This document shows, piece after piece, positions 29,701 to 39,462 of a stretch of 64,000 nt of DNA (positions are counted from its first letter, which is position 1; the number at the start of each line of letters is the position of its first letter). The notes below the pieces were generated by a model that did not search any database, was not told where the DNA came from, and worked only from the letters and a program-made list of their open reading frames with translations. The stretch comes from Carpediemonas membranifera (taxonomy: Eukaryota > Fornicata), in the NCBI GenBank assembly GCA_019828565.1, contig JAHDYR010000015.1, positions 682,001 through 746,000 of the forward strand, given 5' to 3'. A program made the position numbers and the translations under genes.

Positions 29701-31352
29701 AGGGTGACACCCTCGTTGTGTCCAGCAGCGAGATGTACGCCGTGATCTATAGATATAACTCGACCGCCGACTCCTGGGAGTTGACACAGTTCCTCGAGGC
29801 GTTCGGAGACGACGATGATATGGTGGCTGTCGGTCTCGGCGAAGGTGTCCTCCTTGCCGGCCCGTATATCTACACGCTGAACGCCAGCAACGTGTGGCAG
29901 CAGGGGGCAAACTACACTGAGGTCACCGCGGCCGCCATCCCTCGTATCAATGTCGTCGGCAGCAAGTTCTACGCATCGACTGTCGACGGGACCATCATCG
30001 TCGAGCAGCGGGCGGACGGACGCTACCGGCCAACACATGTCATCGAACCCCTGCCCGGCGACGACGAGTCGACCTTCGCGGAGAGACTGGCGCACACAGT
30101 ACACGGGGTTTATGCCTCGGCCAAGGTCATCCTGTTCGCCATGCCCTTCCTGGACGACGGGGCTGGGGCCGTCGCCTACTATCCGGCTACATGCCCCCCG
30201 GGCACCTTCACCAGCGACGACCTCTGCGTCCCCTGCCCCGCGGGCACCTACTCCAATGCCACCGACGTCGCCGCATGCACGCCCGCGTCGATTGGCTACA
30301 TGGTCGACCCGAACTCTGGTAGGACGGGCCAGTTGCCCTGTGATGACGGTACATACCAGCCCGAGGCCGGCCAGGACGTGTGCATCGCCTGCCCGTCCGG
30401 CTACAGCACCCCTGAGACCGGTGCGGGCTTCAGTGGGTGTGTCCGCTGGACTCCGGCCGCGCCTAAGATCAGCCGGACGGACGCCGTCCGACTCGCGACC
30501 AGGAACATGGCCAGCAGGCCGATCAGCGCGTCATTTGGTGCGGACGGTGCATGCCGGCTGGTCACCGACGGCGACGACGTCATCGTCGTCCCCGTCATCA
30601 CGGCCCCTCTCGCCGCAGGAGACTACCCCGTGACTGTGATCCTCGCCGACGGGTCGAGCACGGCCATGACGGTCTCCGTGGACGACCTGCCCTTCCCCAC
30701 AGAGACGACGCTCAGCCTGGACGGGGAGCTCCGCGCCAGCACGACAGGGTCGGTATGCCCCGCGTCTATGGGCGTCGGGGCGGCCGCAGCTGCACTATCC
30801 GACGTCACTGTGTCTGGCGGTGTCATCAGCTGCGTCGCTGCAGCCACCACGACCGCCTCGGCCCTGAAGACCTTCAACCCCCACCGCGTCAGCACTACCA
30901 ACAGGATCTGTGTGGGTTTCGACGGGCTCAACGTTACGTCGGCAGCCTCCCTGTCGATGCGGGTCGCCGGGAGCACCGTGGGGGTGGCCGTCCGCGACCA
31001 CGCCTTCTGTTCCACGGCCAGCTACGACATCGCGGCAGTGGACCGTATTTCCACGACGGTGGAGGCCTTTTACTCGGACGCTTCCTTCTTCAAGACGACG
31101 CTGACGCTGGTCGAGTCATCTTGGTTGTCCATCGCCGCCATCGCATTTGGCGTCGGTCTCTTCATGGTCATCCTTCTCTGCCTCTCGGCATGCGCCCTCG
31201 TCGCGGTCTGCGCTGGGTTAGCCCTTGCAACCGGCACGGGGGCCTTCGTGTTCAAGCGCAAGCGCGGTGGTTCAGCCGATGAGGTGGTGGTTCCCAACGC
31301 CGTCCACGGGAAGGGAAGCAACGCCGTGGTGCCATCGGACAAGCAGATTTAA
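23715..31352 (+). CDS. Giant type-I surface protein: five propeller plus Cys-rich modules
   Basis: 2,545 residues. The signal peptide core is FCFLLACLLLCVAPVSS after a basic n-region; ATG 23715 or 23733 could start it. The ectodomain repeats a unit of roughly 410-480 residues five times: a region of FG-GAP-like blades (FGYSVSAADDVIAVGAPED, FGQALATVNNTLLVGAP, FGFGLAVSGDTLAVAAP) followed by a Cys-rich block of about 100 residues. The Cys-rich blocks begin near residues 393, 821, 1299, 1712 and 2157 and hold GCC2/GCC3-like CPAGTxS and VPADGxPHTxQxxCPAGTQQ motifs. Then comes a final beta-rich segment, a long hydrophobic segment at about 2467-2512, a KRKR stop-transfer and a 30-residue tail. Integrin-alpha-like blades and ephrin-receptor-like Cys modules suggest adhesion or sensing; the function is unproven. 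It follows PRPS by 105 bp. Confidence 0.88.
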   Translation: MTRTTRMPAIQGSHELHAVNLPHISRFCFLLACLLLCVAPVSSHRLTHVQAADHDDVYNSFGYSVSAADDVIAVGAPEDSSIAPNGGSVYLFAHDGTEWTQDSKLLPESASVASYGAHVAVSRAYLFVASEKNIFIYNRTTNLELLDSFEADASDNAVTSLTLSAVDDTLVYSCDGGGLHVFTLADSHWGLAQSLSIPTLADNGLIAVNATSLWVTLSDATVHEYTGVAGGWSDNGRPLSIPAADAGLDGAVTFGHSVAFWEGRVLVSAPNITVDSMANAGAVYVFEWDSGAGAYAAVQTLTHPTLSAANFMFGQAIAVSGNVLAVSCSYRQSAVSFQHNSTSGLWEFLDEAADPVAPVSRKTFGQAVAAGASAVAVGMPGYEFGTGAVFLLEGGCSPGYFSDWADCTACPEGTFTVSGVSCVNSSVGFTSSTNRSSEVPCNDGFFSDSVGTDCTPADADHYVPADGLPHTSQDACPAGTQQPFAGQSACYAPITLASVDAAALTGVAAHSNVTLALAGTKEGLIAAANGTAFGLTPSVSGYDVAAAMPLPGVVSAATVGADAFILSVVGTAVAVTRVGIDGPVFTPSPLIAVQTPAGPTPSIGADTASLALGLPSFSQNGTVMLFDWDGQRLWTHDAKAGSGVGRAVAVSGSFVAAVGADATVTEVTLLVLNTTDAAVDHSAVMTYTATNTASVSPVLVAADDSFVLGLYTTVSLLQRDTSTMTWAMAANTTLPGASQNVQQVASISYNAPHAVVGCPSCTEGEVTGVAYTMAVAGSTLELGAAVTAAPGPLGSSVLLTPDAMFVGAPHTGTAGTLYYRAMQCDAGSRPSSAVGCAACDTGSYSAGGDDTACHMAAAGYYVADSDKTKQVVCDNGHYQPSTGQSSCVTASIDHYVPADGRPHAVQDACPAGTQQLAMGQAACVAMANYTYLAADARCDYASSTSCTNMRFGQALATVNNTLLVGAPYGRPEDAYEPSGANFVEAWALEDGAWVVRQTLQPVVSAYFGFGLAVSGDTLAVAAPMFNEGTGAVFMYAYNATLAEYANTDVIQGIKSGDSFGYSLAFAGDSGVLVVGAPNAVVAGQPCVGAVFTVTGDGGLWAIQTKIEYPGIVGDDEHYFGQDIVAAGASFMLVTSAETLFMYNVSGLTDTPVVVATLPIDNTGNTIAVAGTDTALVTAFPYEDSYTGVVAVFGVEFDTDSHAIALTEQYTIEGPAKYSHFGSSVALLGDLLLVGSVGVGQSHLYRLNSTAGSADLLQVYNVSDPGASVVSVALDDGFFAAGIIDGPEDPNGLGQVVVATGCPAGTQPDGDFSTCTACPAGTFSLAGFLQCVSANEGYRVDNGDRTRQVPCNNGQYQPEAGQTECIAADPGFFVPADGGPHTVQTICPAGSTQPAPGQPACLTSTPGWTALSTLPEAPGLGAVVCTDGDVSVVLDTSGVVYVMTHTAVLGWVYSEKLQSTGADAVLGAGLLALVTPSSVAVFNTTDLALLTTFSTTQPTTLNAAVAIDAEAGLLAVSFPSEANVTVVDTSWAVVATLVPPARADVTEYTQYGTALAMAHGTVVVISEVAADAGNVAVDVMVVETAAFDPAQSTIIAHTASVTTVATDGATLVIPSSTATDVAVLCYHTSGWACDGAITLADLGLDSPVAPHAVGVRGSVAVLTLPSAMYVLEGAASSDITVVATLPEPPSSAALSDSTLLLGLANSTVLAFTAGCAAGSAPESGIFCAACPPGTYAPAGSFHCYPADPGYYAPEDQDAQLPCHDGQYQPDAGQVACLDSPVGTYVPADGQPHTEFTICAEGTFARLTGQYACFEDRTYVKLTSPTPGTGHTFGYAGAATDNFVLTADIGAEKAFVYTWDSAGDELQLSDTIDQITVPAVLVAGPWLFLSVYSASFDEEGARGVGEVRVYSLTDGMPDWTTYTAITNTTDQHTAFTGFGAATAFDNGTLAVGCPNCTSDNGAVLLYRFTDGAWAMTHNITAPDELYTMYEFGSEVHLKGDTLVVSSSEMYAVIYRYNSTADSWELTQFLEAFGDDDDMVAVGLGEGVLLAGPYIYTLNASNVWQQGANYTEVTAAAIPRINVVGSKFYASTVDGTIIVEQRADGRYRPTHVIEPLPGDDESTFAERLAHTVHGVYASAKVILFAMPFLDDGAGAVAYYPATCPPGTFTSDDLCVPCPAGTYSNATDVAACTPASIGYMVDPNSGRTGQLPCDDGTYQPEAGQDVCIACPSGYSTPETGAGFSGCVRWTPAAPKISRTDAVRLATRNMASRPISASFGADGACRLVTDGDDVIVVPVITAPLAAGDYPVTVILADGSSTAMTVSVDDLPFPTETTLSLDGELRASTTGSVCPASMGVGAAAAALSDVTVSGGVISCVAAATTTASALKTFNPHRVSTTNRICVGFDGLNVTSAASLSMRVAGSTVGVAVRDHAFCSTASYDIAAVDRISTTVEAFYSDASFFKTTLTLVESSWLSIAAIAFGVGLFMVILLCLSACALVAVCAGLALATGTGAFVFKRKRGGSADEVVVPNAVHGKGSNAVVPSDKQI

Positions 31353-31357
31353 GCTGC

Positions 31358-31364
31358 TGTAAAT
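31358..31364 (+). promoter_or_regulatory. TGTAAAT, putative polyadenylation signal of surface-protein gene
   Basis: Exact TGTAAAT 5 nt after the TAA at 31350-31352. Function inferred from recurrence. Confidence 0.5.
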
Positions 31365-32793
31365 ACATCAGTGTCAGCTGCCGTTGAAAGGTCGACTGGG
31401 CTGCCCTGTGGTGCTGGCCTCGGTGTGAAGTGCTTGAAGGGGGCAAAACAGTCGATGCTCTCGGAAACGAGGCTACTTCTGCCTGACCTACGAGCAAGCT
31501 GCCACTTGGAAATAAAAGCAACCGCATCAGTCATGTGGACTAACGATTGACACATTCACCCATTATGTTTGGCATAACAGTAGGGTTGACCCTCTAATGC
31601 ACTGAATTGGAAATTCGATTCAATGATGGTGAATGGTGGGAGCTTCTTATCGCTATGCGTGCGTCACGAACAACCCTGCTTGACACAACTGCACAAAGAC
31701 AGATGACGTAAGACTGAGACGGCTGCGACAGAGTGCCATGTGTATTCCTGACAACCGAACTGTGCATCTTAACGGTACGTAATTGGCTGCCGCATGTGAA
31801 TTTAGCTGGTAACTGTCGCGGTATATGGTCGAAATGGAGAATGGAACATATGATTGATGTCTGTACGCATCGCTCGCGCGTTAGGTAGGTCTGCGGCCCC
31901 TCGGTGGCGGGCACCGAACGCCCGGTCAGTAAGGGCTCTGGTTGGATGTGGTTAGAGGTTGGGCAGTAATCAGTTGATGAATTGATTTTTACATGTTCGA
32001 AAGAAATGGCCGAAGAGAAGCCGGCCACGTTTGCTCGCGAGCGCCGAGCAACTGGCGCCAGGAGGCACCTGGCAGCCGAATTTCGAGTCTGAGGCCCGTC
32101 GGCCGACAAGTAAATTCACTCCCCCCGTTTAGGTTTGGCTAGACAGCCTTGACGTCTGCCAGGTCAGACTTTCATGGCCAAAAATGGTAATACGAATCAC
32201 AATTGAACAACACTCAAAAAACTCGACTATTTGGTCGGCGATAATCGACTATTCCAAATTGATCTAATCAAATTTATATTCCGTTTGGTGGCCTTGGCCC
32301 GTCATCCGCGTCGCCTTCGGCCATCCTCACGGTTTCTGCTGGAGGGATACGATCTGCTCGCGATCGGGACGGATCAAGACCGTATCCACAATCATATCTT
32401 TCGAGATTTTCTAAATATTTTGACCATCTTTCTCGTGTCCCCGGAATCCTGTTCTGACGCACCCTGACCCAGCAGTGTCAGGGCGTGAGCCACGCCCGAG
32501 GCGTGATAGCTTACATATCGATGATATGCAGTTTGAAGGCAGACAGTGATACACTTACCTGTCTGACCACTCCATGGGGCCTGTCCCGGTCGTCCAACCA
32601 CACTCTGCCCCCTTTCTCTGGGGTGCAGTTTATGTCACCACAACTGCCGATGACCCATATGGTGGCGATGTGGAGCCCTAGCTAGTTACCTTGCTACTCA
32701 TTATCTCCTATAACATAATCCTCGCGCGGATTCGCATGTTTCTCTCTCATTTAGATCTGTTCAGCCTCTCACAGCTCACGAACAGAGGGATGC
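31365..32793. other. Long intergenic region at the gene/retroelement border
   Basis: About 1.4 kb with no convincing coding sequence on either strand; composition becomes more A/T-rich toward 32.2 kb. One tight hairpin, GGGCGTG-AGC-CACGCCC, lies at 32,481-32,497. Nothing else recognised. Confidence 0.5.
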
Positions 32794-32997
32794 GTGAAGC
32801 AAACCCTTGATGTTACTCTATCTAACCGAATAGTGTCCTCAATATACCTCAATAGTGAGTTAGAATCCTTCCACGTTCCCTTTGCCATCACTACGACTAC
32901 TGGGACGCCCGCCAAGATCATGTCCGCTGCTGCACCTCGACGAAGGCCGTGGAGCCTTGCGCCATGTCCGAACTGGCTTTTGCTATCCAGTCGAAGA

Positions 32998-34228
32998 AGA
33001 TGAACTTAAGGTCCTACGCAAGGAACTACTCCTCATGAACGCTCGTGTGCAGGAGCTGCAGAGGAACGCCCGCAACGAGGGCTGGTCCAAGCCTCAGTCC
33101 TCCTCAATGCGCGAGGAAGCTGATTGGATCGAGCGCATATACCGTATGATGCGCTACGAGGAGCCGATCGACATCGACGTCATCTTGCTCGAGCTCTACG
33201 CACGCCACCGATCTCTCGACATCAAGGACCGTTACGGCTACCAGGCAGCCGCAGCTGTGAGCATCGCTTCAAAGGCTTTCATCGCCACCCCGCCGAGAGA
33301 CGCCCAACACGCCGATGTTGCCACGCGCCAACTGGAGCTCGAGTAGCGCATTCTTCACACGCTGGCAAAATTTCCCCGTCTGGCCCAGGCTCAGCAAGAG
33401 CGCTCCGCCTTCAAGGCGGGCAAGCCCGGACCGAAAAGAAGCCGCCAGTAACAAGCCATCTTCAAGATCTCTCTCACCACCTCTCACACTCGCACATCCC
33501 TCCTCAACGTCTCTCTCCTCCTCCGAGACTCCTCACATTTCCCACGATAGCCCGTCATCAGCTCTGGTCCGCCTCGGGAGCGCCCTCAGACGTGGTCTCG
33601 TGGATCGAGGCAGGCGTCCCGATCGAGATCACCGGGTCGCCACGTCAGCCCAAGCCCCGACCCCTAATGCCCGCGGCCTCCGAGTGCCTCCGACCACTCA
33701 TGCAGGAGCTCGTCAAGTCCCAAGTCGTGCGCATCTGCAGTCGAAGGCCTCGTCTATCTCCCCCATATTCACTACTCCAAAGTCCGACGGCTCCCCGCGA
33801 CTGATACACGATCTCAGAACGTTGAACGACGTCACGAAGGAGCGGCGGGTGTTCCGCCTTTTCGGCCTCAAGCGCCTCTTGGAGATCGCAGCCCCGGCAG
33901 CGCAGTGAAGCTAGACCTACGCTCAGGCTACTACCAACTCGGCGTGAAGCCATCGGACAGAACGCTTCTCGGCTTTGCCTACGCCGGCCAGTTCTACCAG
34001 TTCCAGGTGCTTCCCTTCGGCTGGACAGCAGCGCCTTATGTGTTTCAGCGCGTCATGATATCCGCCGCGTCCATCATATCCCACCGCTTCGGGGTGAAGG
34101 TAGCTGTATATCTGGACGACTGGGCCGTCCTAGCACCGCAGAGCCACCTCAAGCGTGTAGTCCCCGGTATCGTCAAGTGCATGCAGCAGCTAGGCCTCAT
34201 CCTCAACCTGGCCAAGTCAATGCTGACA
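32998..34228 (+). pseudogene. YR-D: truncated, multiply broken DIRS/Ngaro-like element (gag + RT start)
   Basis: Remnant of a tyrosine-recombinase retroelement related to YR-B. The gag-like part (about 32,998-33,455, SMREEADWIERIYRMMRY, then HRSLDIKDRYGYQ) is collinear with the YR-B gag (SMRGEWAFLQRLYRAIRF, then RALAIKDRYGFH) but has an in-frame TAG at 33,344-33,346, after which homology continues. The reverse transcriptase starts in one frame (VVSWIEAGVPIEI, about 33,590), shifts to another (PRLIHDLRTLNDVTKERRVF, about 33,795) and to a third (KLDLRSGYYQLG, LPFGWTAAPYVFQ, catalytic YLDDW, 33,905-34,228). It stops abruptly at about 34,228, where YR-B homology (NLAKSMLT) ends and LINE sequence begins. 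RNase H and recombinase are missing. A dead copy. Confidence 0.8.
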
Positions 34229-36885
34229 AGAAAGAAAGAAATTTAACGTATCCTGTACACCTGTGTAAATCAGGGAATTACCAGTTTGCACCACCCCATG
34301 TCCCCGGGAACGCCTTAGCGTGTTGACTTCCCTTCGTGAGCGAGCCTGATACTACGTTGGGGGCGTTAGCACCATCACCGTCAGGGTCCAGCTGGTAAGG
34401 CTGGGTAGTCCCTTGCATGTTGACCTATCAACTGGCTGGCCCGATACCCCCAAAGTCGGGATAACCCAGGTCTTACTCTTGGGGGTCCTTCGGGCCCCCG
34501 TTCTGCCTGGCACCCGCAAGGCCTTGCCCTGCACACCCGCCACCGGGGCCTTCTGCTCGGTTTCCCCCTACAGGGCTCCTCTCAGGGATATGTTCTCCAT
34601 ACCATTCGACCCAGTTTGCAATTTTTCAGGCACCCGCCGAAGCGGTTTCGGGCTTGGCGTTTGCCGTACCACGCAATTGGGCCAGTTATGAAACCCACCG
34701 ATCATCGCTGGGTAGCTATATGATTCACGGCTGCGTTCGGGCTCTTCCACACTTTCCGTTCCGGCATGGATCCCCTCCTCAAGGATTTGTTCCCTATAGG
34801 GCTTCTTCCCTAGCTTCCGGCTGGTTCCAAGTTTTGGGTGCCGGGCCGTTCGGCGCAGCTCTGTTTTGGTCCAGGTGCCGCCCAGGTGGTATTGTTGCCT
34901 TATGGTTACCCTCCTGTTTGGCTGCTGCGCCCCGATACCTCGCACGTACGTGTATACATGTGCATACGTGCCCCGCCCTATGGCTCTGGGTTATTTCTTA
35001 TACGTGTGAAGAGTGTGCCGGTTCTGCCGGCTGAATGTTGTCTACGTTCCCAGTATGGGTGAGCGTTTGTGTGTTAGCGAGATTAGTGTTCGGGGTTGAG
35101 TCCCCCTTCCGCGGCTGGGTGCTACCGGGATACGTGGGGCTTGCGTCCCCCGCTGATCCCAGGAGCGCTCCGCTTCGGTTGAGGCGGGGGGGTTGGGTCC
35201 CAGTTTGACCCTGGTCCCAGAGGTCATAGGATTCTGGGATGGTGTACTTACCCGTCTTTCCGGAGGTTCAGAAGGGCACGTCTGCCGTTCTGCAGTCCCT
35301 CTCTGACGGTATGGTCCTCGCTGCGGAGGAGCCAGAGCATTTCCAGGATTGCCCTTGAGTTGTACCACTCCGCCTCCTGCCCTTGCCTTAGGGCGTGGTA
35401 CTGTGTGCGTAGATGCGCCTCCGCCAGGATGTCATTCCATCCTTCTGGGCGTTCTACCGCCTTGCATTGGCAGATGATGTGGCTTTGTGTTCCCAGGGGG
35501 CTGGTTGTATGCCCATTCTGAGAGGATTTTGGTGGTTTCCGCCGCGGTTCTGGTGACAGTGTACAGGCGAGTAATGGTGTCACCTTCTGATTCCAGGGTA
35601 CATAGGGGGCAACACCGCTTGATCCTGCTCAGGAGGGCCTGGGGCTGGCCGATCGCGCTCCCAAGTATGGCTCTGCTTCTGCCACTGTTGCTGGGGGAGG
35701 GGAGTGTGTTGGATGCAGTCATGATTACTCTCTTGACTTCCCGTCTGGTTATCATCTCACCCTTGATCATTCCTGGTTTCTTGGGTCTCATCCCTTGCTG
35801 CATGCTGAGGATGACTTCCGGGGCTAGTACTGTTGCCACCCCTTTGGCCGTTCGGCTCCCGGTGTGCAGTAGTTCTTCTGCTGTGAGGGTCCAGCCTCCC
35901 CTCTTTGCTCTTTTCCCTGGCGGGCATCTCCTCCTGTGTGCCCTGGAGGACGCTCCGTCGCCATTGGTAGAGGCGATGTAAGACCGATCCTCTCTCCGCT
36001 GTCGCCCAGTCCAGATTCCCTAGGGGGGTCGGACGGTCCGGGTCGTGCGCAGACTCATAGAGCCTCACCGCTCTCTGCCCCATATCTGCCTCCCAGCACA
36101 TCCATCCCATTAGTACACGGGCGGCTCCTCCTCCCCCTGGTCCTGTGCTCTGCCATTAGGCCGCGCCAGTTGTTCCAGATGGCTCTTCCCTGGCGCTTGG
36201 CCCCAGATCTCGATCCCGAACTCGATCTTGGGCCAGAGGAAGGTTCTGAGGATGGATTCCGAGGTGGCGGCCGGGGTGGATCCTTTGGTCCACCCCGCTC
36301 TCCTGCCAGGGCTAGGTATTTCCGGGATTGTGACGTCTTCATTTTTGATGCATGCTGCCAACGGATTCTTCCCGCTGGCTAGCCAGAGTCCCAGATACCT
36401 TGCTGAGTCTGACGCCAGTGTGGGAGTTCCTTGGATGCTGACCGCTGCAGTTACGTCGGTACTTATCACCACACTTTTTGCCTGGGCTGGTCTGGAGTCC
36501 ATGGGCTTCAATTACCCTGACCACTGCGTCTGTGCCTTCTTCGGCGAGCTGCGGGGTCTCGGCTGAGATGCTTGTATCATCTGCAAACATTGCAATGAGG
36601 CAGTTTTTGGGCCTATCGTCCGTTGGAGGGAGGCAGGGGTCCGGGATCTCTCTATGCCGGAGGTACAGTGCCGCCTGGCTTAGCCAGTTAGCTGTGAAGA
36701 GAATGAACAGAGTGGGGGGCCACCACACATCCTTGCTTGACCCCCATGTTTGTTCTGGACCATGTGCTTGCCCCTCGTACCGAGATGTACGTTTCTGTAA
36801 GTGTATTTCGGATGGCCCTCGTCAGTCTTGGGTGTACCCCCATGAGCGTCAACTTGTTCACCAGCAGGTCCCTTGGGACCGTATC
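34229..36885 (-). mobile_element. Decayed non-LTR retrotransposon (LINE), 5' part lost in assembly gap
   Basis: Minus-strand LINE interrupted by the N gap at its upstream side. Next to the gap a frame reads DTVPRDLLVNKLTLMG and NMGVKQG; after a frameshift another gives PPTLFILFTANW and FADDTSISAE, the catalytic block of LINE reverse transcriptases, followed by SARYLGLWLASG and PKIEFGIEIWG, the segments that normally follow. A Cys/His-like CCPLC segment lies near 35,600 (minus). The rest down to 34,229 is non-coding or too decayed. At the 3' boundary the minus strand reads TTTCTTTCTTTCTTG, a simple-repeat tail where LINE 3' ends are expected, directly joined to the broken YR-D reverse transcriptase. 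Confidence 0.7.
36110..36885 (-). pseudogene. LINE reverse transcriptase pseudogene fragment
   Basis: Three frames are needed to read the conserved blocks: DTVPRDLLVNKL (about 36,845-36,883), LFILFTANW with FADDTSI (36,339-36,728), and ARYLGLWLASGKNPL with LRTFLWPKIEFG (36,110-36,511). The YADD-type box is FADD, normal for LINEs. The upstream finger domain and any endonuclease lie beyond the gap. Not functional as it stands. Confidence 0.7.
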
Positions 36886-36985
36886 NNNNNNNNNNNNNNN
36901 NNNNNNNNNNNNNNNNNNNNNNNNNNNNNNNNNNNNNNNNNNNNNNNNNNNNNNNNNNNNNNNNNNNNNNNNNNNNNNNNNNNNN
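36886..36985. other. Assembly gap (100 N)
   Basis: Exactly 100 N, the conventional placeholder for a gap of unknown size. The sequence on the right does not continue the LINE reverse transcriptase, so the join should be treated with caution. Confidence 1.
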
Positions 36986-39160
36986 ACGGTTTTCTTTGGA
37001 TTTCCGGCGATAAAATCGGCCCGGCTTCACTCGGGTTTGTCACAAAGTGCACCCGGCCATAACGTGCCTTCATCACAGTACTCCACGGGGTGTAAGCGGA
37101 CCGCTGTCACCGTTCTCTGAGCCGATGGATACCTTTTGTTGATCGCCGGTAGAATCGGACCGTAAACGACGAGGAATGCTTCGATACGCCGCGCATGGAT
37201 GATTTGGAAGAAGAACTGGAAGGTGAAAGACAAAAGATCAGCAGAAAATGGCAACATGCGTCCACTGGAGACATTGGAGCGTAAAATTAGCTTTAGGATA
37301 CCGTTTTCGCTTCCGCCGGTGGCGTTCTTTGAGTGGCTTCTCGAGAATACCGATGCCAGCGCAATCTGCTGCTGGGTGATGATGCAGAACAGCAGCTGCT
37401 ATGTGCACAGATGCTCCACTTTGCTTTCGGCTCCTCTTTTGTTGGCGAGCAAAGCAAACTGGGAAGCGTATCTCAAAGTCGCATCTTTGGCGCACCCGTG
37501 AAATTTTATCTCGGCATACTGGATCTCAGTGGAGGCATCGGCAAAGCTCTATCCCGACCTTAGATGAAACTGGCGACGATGTCGAGTTTGTGCGTGCGAC
37601 GCCACTGACTGCGCGTAGCGCGAAATGTCTTCCGGCATGCTGTGGCCGGATGTCTCAAACGATGCCCTGTGCGCGCGGCGCGGTCATACGCCAGCAGTTT
37701 CACTCTGTTTTGAGCTGCTGTTTCCATCTTGCAATCTGTCCCTCAATGTGGTTCCGGATTTATGCGGGACTCTTTGGAGTCCCGAAGTTAGTACTCAGTG
37801 AAAACAGCATGATGGCGCACTGTCTTGTCGAAAGCAGACTGTACCTTTGACTCAGACTGGCTGTATGTTCCCATTCACGAGCAGGGACACACTCTTGATG
37901 TTTGCATATGTAAGAGATAGTAAAGATCGGATTTAGTCTCGCGGTCAATCTCACGTGGCCCAGAGCAGCGTGCTCCTGGAATCAACAGGCGTAAACACGT
38001 TTGTTAAAGAATGTCGTACGCCTGGTGCATCAGTCCCCGGACCGAGCTCAAGTTTCTCCCATCCGGAGCTGAGTGCTCCGGGGCACGGCCGCCACCCTCC
38101 ACTGAGCTGTCAGCTGCGCTCAGCTTGGGCTTTGGTGCTACTGTCACTGCTTAGTCCCGATTCCAATCGCCCCAGAGGCCCTTCGGCCTTCTCCGTGCAT
38201 CTCTGCTTTCCTGCCTCCCTGGGAGTCCGCAGCACCTTGTCCAGAGTCTCTGACTCGTACCCTGAGCCGCGACAGGTGCAGGTTTCTGTCTCCAGTGCGC
38301 TCAGCCATGCGCTTTCTGCTTCTGCTGTCTCTGCAATGTCAGCCGTTCAACTACGGCACTTTCTAGTTGCTTTCCTCTGCTGCTCTGCGCCTCTGCGGCT
38401 CCAGCAGCGCGACCAACCCCGGAAAGGGCGTGAGGCTCGCCGCAGGGCATAAAACACCCTGCGTATTCCGGTAGCACACCGTTCTGACTCATACGTCCGT
38501 CTCTGGTTGTCGGCTAAGCAGGTCTATTTTTACGTGTTTGGCGATGGCGCTCCCTTAAATCTGCTTTTGAACGGCGTGTCGTGGCTGTCAGTATGCTGCA
38601 AATGTCGCAGCGAGAAAGGAGTCACCAATCGCGTTCAGCTTTCTTGTTTCTCGCCTGATAAGGCTCGTAATATCGTTCAATCGTGAATCTATGAAGTAAT
38701 GGGACTGAATGGCCTCTATTGCGTCAATTTCTTGCGTAATGGTTGTTGAATGGCCTAGAATAGATGTTGCAGCTGCTTCCAGCTCCTGTTGCATGCTAAA
38801 TGCTGTGTTTTGGACAATTGGTCGTGTTCAGGCAGATTTTTTTCGTGCAAAGTGCAGGCTAATACGCGCCCTTAAACTGTGGGATCAGCCGCTGGGTAAA
38901 TATACTGAGAAAAAACCATATAGCTGAGTTCACTGTCTTGTGCTGAATACGGTGGTGCCATTCATTTGCCTGAATCGTCAAGTTTTGTCAGCGTTGACCG
39001 CGCAAGACCATTCGTCCTTACGCGATGTCACCAACACCATCATATTCTTCCCCCTGATATTCTACGTGTCCCCCAGTCTGGATTCGTGGTCTGCAATATT
39101 CACAGAGATATTCGCCTTCTCTTTCGCGAATTTGACTCTGATCAAGTCGAAAAACGAAAA
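36986..39160. other. Unresolved region right of the gap
   Basis: About 2.2 kb of visibly lower G+C and different texture from the neighbours. Open frames are short. A possible 29-residue acidic reading (MDDLEEELEGERQKISRKW, about 37,194-37,283, plus strand) and a few Cys-rich frames around 37,330-37,850 match nothing I recognise. It may be decayed mobile DNA, part of an intron-containing gene, or misjoined sequence. Confidence 0.35.
38588..38794 (-). CDS. Small helical ORF, unknown
   Basis: 68 residues from ATG 38794, amphipathic and helix-prone (MQQELEAAATSILGHSTT, then DAIEAIQSHYFIDSRLNDI). It looks more protein-like than other frames in this stretch, but no family is recognised and no context supports it. 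It could be a fragment. Confidence 0.2.
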   Translation of the reverse strand: MQQELEAAATSILGHSTTITQEIDAIEAIQSHYFIDSRLNDITSLIRRETRKLNAIGDSFLAATFAAY

Positions 39161-39167
39161 AACGACC

Positions 39168-39285
39168 ATATCTCGAAATCTACACGTTGGAATCGGTACC
39201 AGAGTGATTTTGCGCATATGTACATCCCGTCAGCAGTCTGCAAAATCACTCTCATACCGATTCCAACGTGTCAATTTTGAGATAT
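39168..39285. repeat. Large inverted repeat, 46-nt arms with 26-nt loop
   Basis: Arms 39,168-39,213 and 39,240-39,285 are reverse complements with 5 mismatches in 46; the core (ACACGTTGGAATCGGTA) is perfect. It could fold as a hairpin or be the core of a MITE-like element. It lies close to the truncated end of YR-A. Confidence 0.8.
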
Positions 39286-39393
39286 TGCTCGTTTCATCCT
39301 TTTGCCTTAACCTGCGTCGCAAAGAAGTCGAAATCAGTGCTTAGACCGCACTGGACCTCTTTACAGGCTCTCTGCATACGCGCTTTAGTATGC

Positions 39394-39446
39394 AATGAAG
39401 GTATTCATTTTCCCGTAAATTGTTTAAATTCAATGAATACTTCATT
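39394..39446. repeat. Inverted repeat AATGAAG(G)TATTCATT
   Basis: Left arm 39,394-39,409 and right arm 39,432-39,446 match as reverse complements except for one extra G, with a 22-nt loop. Second of three hairpins in this 350-bp A/T-rich stretch. Confidence 0.7.
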
Positions 39447-39462
39447 TTCGGTCCGGAAGAAA

